Positions 1-5,730 are shown, numbered from the stretch's first letter. The stretch is DNA of 6,703 nucleotides from Clostridia bacterium (GCA_024404395.1 JAKSPZ010000053.1:1-6703); one strand, 5' to 3'. Numbers and translations: made by a program. Notes: generated by a model not told the origin, from the letters alone.

Positions 1-467
1 GGGATCTGCCAGAAATACTTCGCAAGGGCTGCAATGTAATCGTAGCCAAGATGACTGCCGACGATGGGTCCGCCTGCGGTGGAGACATAGATCAGCCGCG
101 TAGCTTTTATAATACGCTCGGGATTGCCGTCAGCACCGTAGCGGAAAGTCAATCCTTCGACCATGATCCGCTCGATGTAGATCTTCAGCTGTGCCGGGAA
201 GGAAAAATCCCAAAACGGCGCGGCAATGACGATCGTATCGGCTTCCGCAAAATCAGCGGCGGCGTCAAAAGTCGGATCGGTGTAGTCCCCCGCCTTGCAG
301 GCAGCGGTACGCTCCTCGAGCATCCGCTCGGTCAACGGTTCCAATCCGAAATCGAGGGGTCGCACTTCCTTGACCTTGCCTTCCAGCTTTTCAAGCACCG
401 CTTTAGCAAGCCTGTTGGTTCTGGAGTTCGCGCGGACACAAGTATTGATATAGAGTATCTTATTCAT
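1..467 (-). CDS. Flavodoxin-fold NAD(P)H:quinone / FMN-dependent azoreductase-like protein (partial, C-terminus missing)
   Basis: The first 155 residues of a Flavodoxin_2-family flavoprotein are present; the C-terminus lies beyond the left edge. Members bind FMN and pass two electrons from NAD(P)H to quinones or azo compounds in the cytosol. The N-terminus reads as beta strand KILYINT, then VRANSRTNRLAKAVL, the FMN-phosphate loop and helix. Residues 84–110 contain APFWDFSFPAQLKIYIER followed by GLTFRYG, very close to the AzoR-type P-M-x-N-F-x-x-P-x-x-L-K-x-Y-x-D-R...TFRY signature. YVSTAGG (128–133) is the next strand and FMN-contact loop. The ATG overlaps the ispDF stop as ATGA, and I see no Shine-Dalgarno just upstream (CTGAACG precedes it), so translation is probably coupled to ispDF. 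The family is secure. The physiological substrate cannot be told from sequence. Confidence 0.85.
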   Translation of the reverse strand, partial: MNKILYINTCVRANSRTNRLAKAVLEKLEGKVKEVRPLDFGLEPLTERMLEERTAACKAGDYTDPTFDAAADFAEADTIVIAAPFWDFSFPAQLKIYIERIMVEGLTFRYGADGNPERIIKATRLIYVSTAGGPIVGSHLGYDYIAALAKYFWQI

Positions 468-1609
468 CGTTCAGACAACAGTACCGCCGCCTGCGCGGAG
501 ATACCGATCTCCTCTCCCTCAAATCCCATATGCTCGGTGGTCGTCGCCTTGACATTGACACAGGATGCGTTCAATGCCGCCTCCAGATTGGCCTTCATGG
601 TCGGGATGAAAGCCGCCAGTTTCGGCTTCTGTGCCACGATGGTCACATCCGCATTCTCGACCTTCATGCCGTGCTTTTCGACGATTCCCATCACATGATC
701 CAGCAGTTTCATGGAAGAAATGCCCTTGTAGGCAGGATCGCTGTCGGGGAAATGGCGACCGATATCGCCCTCGTCCAGCGCGCCGAGCAGCGCGTCCATC
801 AACGCATGCACCGCCACATCTGCGTCCGAATGTCCGTCCAATCCTCTGGTGTGCGGAACATCCACACCGCAAAGGATGAGCTTTCTGCCTTCCTTCAGGC
901 GATGCGCGTCATAACCGATACCAACTCTCATGGTGTTTCCTTTCAGCCGACGGAAATCCTCGGGCTTCGTCAGCTTGATATTCTTTTCGGCGCCTTCCGC
1001 CGTCACCAGTGTGACAGAACCAAAGCATGCCTCATAAGCAGATGCATCATCCGTAATGCTCAAGCCATGCTCGACCGCGTAATTGTGCGCTTTGACGATC
1101 TTCGAAAGGCGGAAGGTCTGAGGCGTCTGGACCGCGCGCAGACTGCTGCGTGCAGGGGTCGTCACCGTGCCGTCGGGCGCGATCTGCTTGATGGTATCGA
1201 CCACATCCGTTGCAATGACGCCGCTGCCCGTTTCAATCGCCGCGTCCACCGTAGCTTTAAGGATCGCCTCGGTAACGAAGGGGCGGGCTGCATCGTGGAT
1301 GGCGACGATCTCCGTATCTTCAGGCAGAGCATTCAATCCGTTTCGAACGGAATCCGCACGGGTCGCCCCGCCGATGACCGTTTTTACGGGACAGCTGCCT
1401 TCATAGGTCGCTTTGAGCAATGCATCGATCTCGCTTTGCTCGCTTTCCGCAACCACGACGATAATACTGCTGAGGATATTTCCTGCCGCGAGCGCTTCCA
1501 GACAGCGCACGAGCACAGTCTTTCCCTTCAGGTCATACAGGACCTTATTCCGATCCAGACCCGATCGGGCGCCTCTGCCCGCGGCTACCACTACCGCACC
1601 GATATTCAT
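464..1609 (-). CDS. ispDF: Bifunctional IspD–IspF enzyme of the MEP isoprenoid pathway
   Basis: A 381-residue fusion. Residues 1–226 are IspD (2-C-methyl-D-erythritol 4-phosphate cytidylyltransferase) and 227–381 are IspF (2-C-methyl-D-erythritol 2,4-cyclodiphosphate synthase), the third and fifth steps towards IPP and DMAPP. IspD shows AAGRGAR with Lys22 (CTP loop, 9–22), GGATRADSV (80–88), IHDAARPF (104–111), LRAVQTPQTF (157–166) and KNIKLTKPEDF (209–219). IspF shows GYDAHRL, with zinc ligands Asp234 and His236, and HSDADVAVHALMDALLGA, with His260, the third ligand His268 and Asp272. It ends with GDIGRHFPDSDPAYKG and TTTEHMGFEGEEIGI. All expected catalytic residues are present. The start overlaps the rqcP stop as ATGA with no Shine-Dalgarno (CCCCCGCGT precedes it), so expression probably relies on coupling to rqcP. 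IspDF fusions are known mainly from alpha- and epsilonproteobacteria and scattered other lineages. The IspF half also carries an internal ribosome site. Confidence 0.96.
   Translation of the reverse strand: MNIGAVVVAAGRGARSGLDRNKVLYDLKGKTVLVRCLEALAAGNILSSIIVVVAESEQSEIDALLKATYEGSCPVKTVIGGATRADSVRNGLNALPEDTEIVAIHDAARPFVTEAILKATVDAAIETGSGVIATDVVDTIKQIAPDGTVTTPARSSLRAVQTPQTFRLSKIVKAHNYAVEHGLSITDDASAYEACFGSVTLVTAEGAEKNIKLTKPEDFRRLKGNTMRVGIGYDAHRLKEGRKLILCGVDVPHTRGLDGHSDADVAVHALMDALLGALDEGDIGRHFPDSDPAYKGISSMKLLDHVMGIVEKHGMKVENADVTIVAQKPKLAAFIPTMKANLEAALNASCVNVKATTTEHMGFEGEEIGISAQAAVLLSER
929..943 (-). promoter_or_regulatory. Possible internal ribosome binding site and start for stand-alone IspF
   Basis: Inside ispDF, at the exact IspD–IspF junction, the minus strand reads AAAGGAAACACCATG. 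GGA lies six bases before an in-frame ATG (first base 931), which encodes Met227, the canonical MRVGIGYDAH start of IspF. Starting here gives a 155-residue protein, the usual length of monofunctional IspF. The site may be a relic of a gene fusion or still in use. It is notable because the ispDF start itself has no Shine-Dalgarno. Confidence 0.5.
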
Positions 1610-1905
1610 ACGCGGGGGCGGTACATGTCCGCGGCATCCTGCTTCGCCGCATGTTCCGCTATGGACATGATCTCGTACTCGGAATATTTATCGCCGAAAC
1701 GAATGCCCAGAATGTCGCCGACCTTCACTTCCGTGCCGGGCTTGCCTTCTTTGCCGTTGACGGTCACATGACCCGTCGAGCAGGCATCATTGGCGACACT
1801 GCGGCGCTTAATGATGCGGGAGATCTTGAGAAACTTATCCAGACGCATGCCCGTGATGGCTACATGTTCCACCGGCTTGCGGGCTTCAATGGCTTTTCTG
1901 CTCAT
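1606..1905 (-). CDS. rqcP: S4-domain RNA-binding protein RqcP (YabO), ribosome quality control
   Basis: A 99-residue S4-domain protein of the RqcP/YabO family. In Bacillus subtilis, RqcP works with RqcH on stalled 50S–peptidyl-tRNA complexes to support addition of C-terminal alanine tails for degradation. The S4 core starts at residue 20 with MRLDKFLKISRIIKRRSVA, followed by GHVTVNGKEGKPGTEVKVGD and IRFGDK. The tail AADMY matches the EAANMY end of B. subtilis YabO. I chose the ATG at 1905 because GGAGG (1915–1911) sits five bases upstream. A longer in-frame start at 1956 would run through the hup terminator and is rejected. The protein keeps about 19 residues before the core that YabO lacks. 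A start at Met20 (1848) would match YabO's length but has no good ribosome site. The stop overlaps ispDF as ATGA. No promoter is visible between hup and this gene, so it probably depends on read-through. Confidence 0.9.
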   Translation of the reverse strand: MSRKAIEARKPVEHVAITGMRLDKFLKISRIIKRRSVANDACSTGHVTVNGKEGKPGTEVKVGDILGIRFGDKYSEYEIMSIAEHAAKQDAADMYRPRV

Positions 1906-1910
1906 GGTTT

Positions 1911-1915
1911 CCTCC
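1911..1915 (-). promoter_or_regulatory. Shine-Dalgarno of rqcP, decides the start
   Basis: GGAGG followed by AAACC and ATG on the minus strand, an ideal 5-base spacing. It fixes the rqcP start at 1905. It begins only one base after the T-rich tail of the hup terminator. Confidence 0.85.
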
Positions 1916-1916
1916 G

Positions 1917-1954
1917 AAAATAAAAACAGGGTTGCTCCGTCACGAAGCAACCCC
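1917..1954 (-). terminator. Intrinsic terminator of hup, immediately upstream of rqcP
   Basis: On the minus strand GGGTTGCT (1953–1946) pairs perfectly with AGCAACCC (1936–1929) across a 9-base loop, with a possible extra G·U pair at the base. The stem is followed by TG and then TTTTTATTTT (1926–1917). It lies 12 bases past the hup stop. The T-tract runs into the rqcP ribosome site, so any rqcP message made from upstream promoters must pass through it. Confidence 0.88.
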
Positions 1955-1965
1955 ATTGCTTTAAA

Positions 1966-2238
1966 TTAGAAACGTTCTTTCAGTTCCTTGCCGGCCTTGA
2001 AGACGGGAGCCTTCTTGGCAGCGATTTCGATGCTTTCCTTGGTGCGGGGGTTGCGGCCGGTGCGGGCAGCGCGCTCCTTGACCTCAAAGGTGCCAAAGCC
2101 CATCAGCTGGACCTTTTCGCCCTTAACGAGGGTCTCGGTGATAACGTCCAGAACGGCGTTAACGGCGTCAGCAGCCTGCTTCTTGGTCATTTCGGCGTTC
2201 TTCTCCGCGATGGCGGCGATCAGTTCAGTTTTGTTCAT
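1966..2238 (-). CDS. hup: HU-family nucleoid DNA-binding protein
   Basis: A complete 90-residue HU protein, the standard family length. HU dimers bind and bend DNA with little sequence preference and compact the nucleoid. It begins [13 protein letters not shown] and has a helical dimerisation half (residues 1–40). The core [18 protein letters not shown] (47–64) spans the beta-saddle and reaches the arm tip, where Pro64 is the DNA-intercalating residue. [16 protein letters not shown] closes the protein. AAAGGGAG lies nine bases before the ATG. A strong extended −10 promoter sits in the gap after mazG and a strong terminator follows, so hup can be made as its own abundant transcript inside the larger cluster. 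The order mazG–hup–rqcP is common in Clostridia. Confidence 0.97.
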   Translation of the reverse strand: MNKTELIAAIAEKNAEMTKKQAADAVNAVLDVITETLVKGEKVQLMGFGTFEVKERAARTGRNPRTKESIEIAAKKAPVFKAGKELKERF

Positions 2239-2283
2239 ATTAGATTACTCCCTTTCAATGGAATGTGTTATGCTTACCTGGAT

Positions 2284-2292
2284 ATTATACCA
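2284..2292 (-). promoter_or_regulatory. Extended −10 promoter of hup
   Basis: On the minus strand TGGTATAAT is a consensus TGnTATAAT extended −10. The −35 region at 16–18 bp spacing has no good TTGACA match, which is tolerated by extended −10 promoters. Predicted transcription start is near 2277, giving a leader of about 39 bases. It lies wholly between the mazG stop and hup. Confidence 0.7.
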
Positions 2293-2327
2293 CGAATCGG
2301 CGGTATTGCATACACCCAAAATGTACT

Positions 2328-3665
2328 TTAAGACAATTTTACCAAACGCCACGCGGTCTCGGGCGCCGCTTCGTTACCCTCATCTTCAAGCTTTGCAAAC
2401 CGCTCGATCAATCGGGCGACGGCACCGTTGAGGGCTACTTCACTGTCGATCTTGCAGGCTCTGGCCAGTGCTATGGCACAGAGGAGCAGATCGCCGACAG
2501 ACTTTTCATCATCGGCACTTTCCGCGAGCGCTATGAGATCCTGCCGCGCCGCTTCAACAGACTCTTTGTAGGCAAGCGCTCTGGATGCTCGATTCAGTAC
2601 CTTCGATGCGCGCATTTCCGCAGGCATGGACGCCGTGACATCGCGCAGGCTGTCGCTGACCTTGTTTTCACAGCGCTCCGCCATCTTATTCTTCATCCAC
2701 AGACTATTCACATCATCCGTACTCACCACCTGATCGTTTCCGAAAACATGGCTGTGACGTCTAATCATCTTCTCGCAAATGGCAGTCGTCACATCGGAGA
2801 TGTCAAACTCACCGTGTCTGCGTCCCAATTCGGCGTGGAAAGCGACCTGGAAAAGGAGGTCACCCAGTTCATCATAGAGATGATCCGGATCGTCGTCATC
2901 GATGGCACCGCCCGCTTCGTAAGCTTCTTCCAGCATGTACTGCCGCAGGCTCTGATGGGTCTGCTCGCGATCCCACGGGCATCCGTCGGGATCCAGCAGC
3001 CGCTTCATGATCTCGATGAGGTGAAGGAAGTCATACCGTTCCAGCTTGTCCAGTGCTTTGACGCCGGGCACATAGGCGCAGGTGCGATGGTCGTAATCCT
3101 TCAGTCGGTCCAGGTTATACAACGCCGTTGTGGCAATGCCGCCATTGGGCATGCGAACCGAAACCACCGTCTCCTCGGGATAAACTTCCATCAGCTTGAG
3201 TTTCACTTCAGATGCAAGCTCGCGTGAATCCATCTCGCGGATCAGTGCATCACAGGACGCGCGCAGCTGAAACTCGGGCCAGTCCGAAGCGGAGACTGTC
3301 ACTGCCATACCATTGGCCTTTGCGATCAGCGCCGCTTCTGCGGGAACGCCGGGGATGAGATGTGCGCCTTTTAATTCGGCAACGCTCAGATCGCGCAGAT
3401 CAAAGACGCCGTATACGATGTCTTCGTTCTCCGCGGCTTGTTTGATCGCTTCCGCTGCCGCACGGGCATGGGCATCAAAATCATCCTGCTGCTCATACAG
3501 TTCATCCAGAGAGGAAAACACGATCCCCTTTTCACGCAGCCAGTCGGCGCACTCGCAGCGCTCCGTATGCAGTATGACGCGTCTGCCGCTGCACAGCATC
3601 TCCGCACCTTCAAGCGTCAGGTGTCCCTTGCGATAGCCGCATCCGACAATGAAGATCTCACCCAT
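2328..3665 (-). CDS. mazG: YabN-type MazG nucleotide pyrophosphohydrolase with N-terminal tetrapyrrole-methylase-like domain
   Basis: A 445-residue two-domain protein. Residues ~211–445 are MazG, which hydrolyses (d)NTPs to (d)NMP and pyrophosphate and cleans damaged or surplus nucleotides. It shows CPWDREQTHQSLRQYM (229–244), EEAYE (246–250) and DELGDLLFQVAFHAEL (265–280), the paired acidic motifs that bind Mg2+. IRRHSHVFG (301–309) and a C-terminal MazG-like repeat near 390–425 follow. Residues 1–205 align in layout with the tetrapyrrole (corrin/porphyrin) methylase domain of B. subtilis YabN, including LYNLDRL...YDHRTCAYVP at its end. The SAM-binding motifs look eroded: GCGYRKGHLTL stands where G-x-G-P-G-D...LTL is usual, and GVFDLRDLS where a GDP motif is usual. 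AAAGGGTG lies seven bases before the ATG. The gene heads the minus-strand cluster and no terminator is seen before hup. Confidence 0.93.
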   Translation of the reverse strand: MGEIFIVGCGYRKGHLTLEGAEMLCSGRRVILHTERCECADWLREKGIVFSSLDELYEQQDDFDAHARAAAEAIKQAAENEDIVYGVFDLRDLSVAELKGAHLIPGVPAEAALIAKANGMAVTVSASDWPEFQLRASCDALIREMDSRELASEVKLKLMEVYPEETVVSVRMPNGGIATTALYNLDRLKDYDHRTCAYVPGVKALDKLERYDFLHLIEIMKRLLDPDGCPWDREQTHQSLRQYMLEEAYEAGGAIDDDDPDHLYDELGDLLFQVAFHAELGRRHGEFDISDVTTAICEKMIRRHSHVFGNDQVVSTDDVNSLWMKNKMAERCENKVSDSLRDVTASMPAEMRASKVLNRASRALAYKESVEAARQDLIALAESADDEKSVGDLLLCAIALARACKIDSEVALNGAVARLIERFAKLEDEGNEAAPETAWRLVKLS

Positions 3666-3682
3666 TGAATTTCACCCTTTCA

Positions 3683-3700
3683 CAGTATAACCAGTATAAC
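3683..3700 (-). repeat. 9-bp perfect tandem repeat that doubles the mazG −10 hexamer
   Basis: On the minus strand GTTATACTG occurs twice head to tail, so two TATACT hexamers lie nine bases apart upstream of mazG. The left copy belongs to a TGTTATACT extended −10. The right copy lacks the TG at the proper place. Confidence 0.75.
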
Positions 3701-3701
3701 A
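3693..3701 (-). promoter_or_regulatory. Likely extended −10 promoter of mazG
   Basis: TGTTATACT on the minus strand fits TGnTATAAT with one mismatch. No convincing −35 is seen at 16–18 bp. The start point would be near 3686, giving a leader of about 20 bases with the ribosome site AAAGGGTG. It is divergent from the tRNA-Lys promoter about 45 bp away. Confidence 0.5.
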
Positions 3702-3740
3702 CCACAATGGGATTTCGTGTGTTAAGATTTAAATGCTCTA

Positions 3741-3769
3741 TTGACTTATCGAACCATAACGTGTATAAT
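3741..3769 (+). promoter_or_regulatory. Sigma-70 promoter of tRNA-Lys
   Basis: TTGACT (3741–3746), a 17-bp spacer and TATAAT (3764–3769): one mismatch from full consensus with ideal spacing. Transcription should start near 3776, about 14 bases before the mature tRNA, leaving a short 5' leader for RNase P to remove. It may also serve rhaB by read-through. Confidence 0.88.
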
Positions 3770-3789
3770 AATCACCGTTGACAAGATAT

Positions 3790-3865
3790 GCACCATTAGC
3801 TCAGTTGGTAGAGCACCTGACTCTTAATCAGGGTGTCCAGGGTTCGAGCCCCTGATGGTGTACCA
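3790..3865 (+). tRNA. tRNA-Lys, anticodon CUU
   Basis: A complete 76-base cloverleaf with encoded CCA. Acceptor GCACCAT pairs with ATGGTGT. The D-stem is GCTC/GAGC and the anticodon stem CCTGA/TCAGG, with loop CTCTTAA (anticodon CTT at its centre, reading AAG). The T-stem is CAGGG/CCCTG with loop TTCGAGC. The discriminator base is A. The first acceptor pair is G1·U72 rather than the usual G–C. The gene sits alone between a strong promoter and a strong terminator. Confidence 0.97.
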
Positions 3866-3869
3866 AAGC

Positions 3870-3907
3870 GTGACGCCGATTGGTACAAATCGGCGTCACT
3901 TTTGTAT
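3870..3907 (+). terminator. Intrinsic terminator of tRNA-Lys
   Basis: GTGACGCCGATT (3870–3881) pairs perfectly over 12 bp with AATCGGCGTCAC (3888–3899) across the loop GGTACA, followed by TTTTGTAT. It starts four bases after the tRNA CCA. Only 27 bases separate the T-tract from the rhaB ribosome site. Confidence 0.92.
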
Positions 3908-3930
3908 ATCACAGTTTCCGATTTTTTCAT

Positions 3931-3937
3931 GGAGGTG
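3931..3937 (+). promoter_or_regulatory. Shine-Dalgarno of rhaB, decides the start
   Basis: GGAGGTG lies ten bases before the ATG at 3948. The reading frame is open further upstream, back into the tRNA, but only this ATG has a ribosome site and gives the MTTKYFLAIDMGASSG start expected of RhaB. An ATG at 3929 overlaps the site itself and is out of frame. Confidence 0.8.
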
Positions 3938-3947
3938 CACATATTTC

Positions 3948-5345
3948 ATGACAACCAAGTATTTCCTTGCCATCGACATGGGCGCCAGCAGCGGTCGCCA
4001 CATTCTCGGTCACATCGAGAACGGTCAGATCATCCTTGAGGAGATGTATCGCTTCCCCTACGGCGCAACCGAAAAGAACGGTCATATGTGCTGGGATACC
4101 GAGCATCTTTGGAATAGTATCGTCAATGGCATGAAGGCTTGTGCTGCCGCAGGCAAGATCCCCGTTTCCGTCAGCGTTGACACCTGGGGTGTTGACAACG
4201 TCCTCCTCGACAAGGATGGTAATGTGATCGGTGATACCATCGCCTATCGCGACAGCCGTACCGACGGTATGCCCGAGAAACTGGAAGAGACACTCCCCTT
4301 CTCTGAGCACTACGCCAAGGCCGGCATCGCCCGTCAGATCTACAACACCGTGTATCAGCTCATGGCTGTAAGCAAGGCTGATATGGATAAGACCGAGACC
4401 ATCCTGATGATCCCCGATTATTTCCATTATCTGCTCTCCGGCGTCAAAGCCACCGAGTACACCCACGCCTCCACCTCCGGTCTGCTGAATGCCGAGACCC
4501 GCACCTGGGACAAGGACATTCTCGCAGCAGCGGGCATCCCCGAGCGCCTCTTCCTGAAACCCTCCAAGCCCGGCACGATCCTCGGCAACCTTCGTCCCGA
4601 AGTCGCTGAAGCCGTTGGTTTCGACTGCAAGGTCGTTCTGCCTGCTTCTCACGACACCGGTTCCGCCTACATGGCCGTTCCCGCACGCAACGAGAACAGC
4701 GCTTACCTGTCCAGCGGCACCTGGAGCCTGATCGGCGTTGAAAACGACAAGCCCATCACTTCTCAGGCTGCGATGGATGCAGGCTTCACCAATGAGGGCG
4801 GCTATAACGATACGTATCGTGTCCTCAAGAACATCATGGGTCTGTGGATGCTCCAGTGCATCCGCCACGAGCTGGATGACAAGTATTCTTTCGCAGAGAT
4901 GGCTCAGATGGCTGCCAATGCACCCGAAGTCAGCTACCGCGTTGACGTCAGCGACAACCGCTACCTGGCACCGAAGTCCATGATCGCCGAACTGCAGAAG
5001 GATGTTCAGGAGCAGGGCGGTGAGCCTCTCTCCAACGAATGCCTGCTGCGCCTGGTCAACCTCAGCCTTGCCGACGGTTATGCACAGGCCGTCGATCAGA
5101 TCGAGACCTTCACCGGCAAGCACTACGATACCATCAATATCGTCGGCGGCGGCAGCCAGAACGTCGTTCTGAATCAGATGACCGCCAACGCCTCGAAGCG
5201 TACCGTTATCGCAGGTCCTACCGAAGGCACCGCACTGGGCAACATCATGGCTCAGATGATCGCCGACGGCACCCTGAAGGATCTGGCCGAAGCCCGCAAG
5301 GTCGAAAGCGCCAGCTTCCCCCTGAATACTTATCTGCCTCAGTAA
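3948..5345 (+). CDS. rhaB: Rhamnulokinase (FGGY-family carbohydrate kinase)
   Basis: A complete 465-residue FGGY kinase that phosphorylates L-rhamnulose with ATP to L-rhamnulose 1-phosphate, the second step of L-rhamnose breakdown in the cytosol. The N-terminal domain carries the phosphate-1 loop FLAIDMGASSGRHILG (6–21), SVDTWGVD (76–83) and YRDSRTDGM (100–108). The interdomain catalytic region is PASHDTGSAYMAVP (232–245), with Asp236 the likely catalytic base, and YLSSGTWSLIGVE (253–265). The C-terminal adenosine site is INIVGGGSQNVVLNQMTANA (396–415), then VIAGPTEGTALGNI (420–433). VASHDT and GPVEASTLGNI in E. coli RhaB make this assignment better than xylulokinase or fuculokinase. The gene follows tRNA-Lys on the same strand. 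No isomerase, aldolase, transporter or regulator of rhamnose use is in the window. Codon use leans strongly to C-ending codons (ATC, GAC, GCC, CTC), more than its neighbours, suggesting high expression. Confidence 0.93.
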   Translation: MTTKYFLAIDMGASSGRHILGHIENGQIILEEMYRFPYGATEKNGHMCWDTEHLWNSIVNGMKACAAAGKIPVSVSVDTWGVDNVLLDKDGNVIGDTIAYRDSRTDGMPEKLEETLPFSEHYAKAGIARQIYNTVYQLMAVSKADMDKTETILMIPDYFHYLLSGVKATEYTHASTSGLLNAETRTWDKDILAAAGIPERLFLKPSKPGTILGNLRPEVAEAVGFDCKVVLPASHDTGSAYMAVPARNENSAYLSSGTWSLIGVENDKPITSQAAMDAGFTNEGGYNDTYRVLKNIMGLWMLQCIRHELDDKYSFAEMAQMAANAPEVSYRVDVSDNRYLAPKSMIAELQKDVQEQGGEPLSNECLLRLVNLSLADGYAQAVDQIETFTGKHYDTINIVGGGSQNVVLNQMTANASKRTVIAGPTEGTALGNIMAQMIADGTLKDLAEARKVESASFPLNTYLPQ

Positions 5346-5352
5346 AACAATT

Positions 5353-5386
5353 CAGGCTCTCTGTTCATGCAGAGAGCCTGTTTTTT
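5353..5386 (+). terminator. Intrinsic terminator of rhaB
   Basis: CAGGCTCTCTG (5353–5363) pairs perfectly over 11 bp with CAGAGAGCCTG (5370–5380), loop TTCATG, followed by six T. It begins seven bases after the rhaB stop. The opposite strand after the hairpin (AATTGTTTTAC) is a poor T-tract, so it acts mainly on the plus strand. Confidence 0.93.
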
Positions 5387-5391
5387 AGTCA

Positions 5392-5429
5392 AAAAGAACC
5401 CGTCAGTCACAGGACTGACGGGTTCTTTT
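5392..5429. terminator. Bidirectional terminator between convergent rhaB and the zinc-ribbon gene
   Basis: AAAAGAACCCGTCAGTC (5392–5408) pairs perfectly over 17 bp with its complement at 5413–5429, loop ACAG. The A/T ends supply a U-tract in both directions. On the minus strand it begins seven bases after the stop of the zinc-ribbon gene and so is that gene's terminator; for rhaB it is a backup. Confidence 0.92.
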
Positions 5430-5436
5430 ATGTATC

Positions 5437-5730
5437 TTAGTAACGGCTGGGACGATTCGCTTCGAAGCAGGCGCGGCAGTAGACGGGACGGTCTCCGCGG
5501 GGCTGGAAGGGAACCTGAGTGGACTGGCCGCAACCATCGCAGATAACATCTGACTGCTGGCGATCGGTACGGGGTGCACCACCGTTAGCAGCGCGACGCT
5601 TTGCGCGGCAGGCGGGGCAACGGCCGGGCTCATTCTGGAAGCCCTTGTCAGCATAGAACTGCTGCTCGGAAGCGGTGAATACGAACTCAGCGTTGCACTC
5701 ACGGCAGGTCAAAGTCTTGTCTTCGAACAT
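5437..5730 (-). CDS. Small zinc-ribbon protein with zf-trcl and CxxC-x17-CxxC modules, function unknown
   Basis: A 97-residue soluble protein with four CxxC pairs and no membrane segment. Module one (7–42) has Cys9/Cys12 and Cys38/Cys41 around FVFTASEQQFYADKGFQNEP, the pattern of the zf-trcl probable zinc-binding family. Module two (64–89) has Cys64/Cys67 and Cys85/Cys88 separated by exactly 17 residues, with TQVPFQPRGDRPVYC between, the named CxxC-x17-CxxC domain. A basic linker (CRAKRRAANGGAPR) joins them. The layout would bind two zinc ions, and nucleic acid or ribosome contact is plausible, but the molecular role of the family is not established. AGGAGGG lies eight bases before the ATG. 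The gene has its own promoter, a long structured leader and its own terminator, so it is a single-gene unit. Confidence 0.9.
   Translation of the reverse strand: MFEDKTLTCRECNAEFVFTASEQQFYADKGFQNEPGRCPACRAKRRAANGGAPRTDRQQSDVICDGCGQSTQVPFQPRGDRPVYCRACFEANRPSRY

Noticed and set aside
530..1771. Long plus-strand open frame (over 400 codons) opposite ispDF and rqcP
   Set aside because: It mirrors two genes with complete catalytic or family signatures on the minus strand, shows no recognisable domain, and is rich in His/Arg as antisense frames of such genes are.
1906..1956. Upstream in-frame start that would extend RqcP by 17 residues
   Set aside because: The extension is encoded by the hup terminator hairpin and T-tract, while the ATG at 1905 has an ideal GGAGG site.
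2265..3227. Plus-strand open frame of 320 codons opposite mazG
   Set aside because: Antisense shadow of a well-supported gene; it also runs through the hup promoter and has no family signature.
3790..3865. tRNA-Lys as an integration site for a mobile element
   Set aside because: No copy of the tRNA 3' end elsewhere in the window and no integrase or phage-like gene; rhaB next to it is an ordinary metabolic gene.
3927..5123. Minus-strand open frame of 398 codons opposite rhaB
   Set aside because: It arises from the strong C-ending codon bias of rhaB, which removes stops on the other strand; no conserved motif is present.
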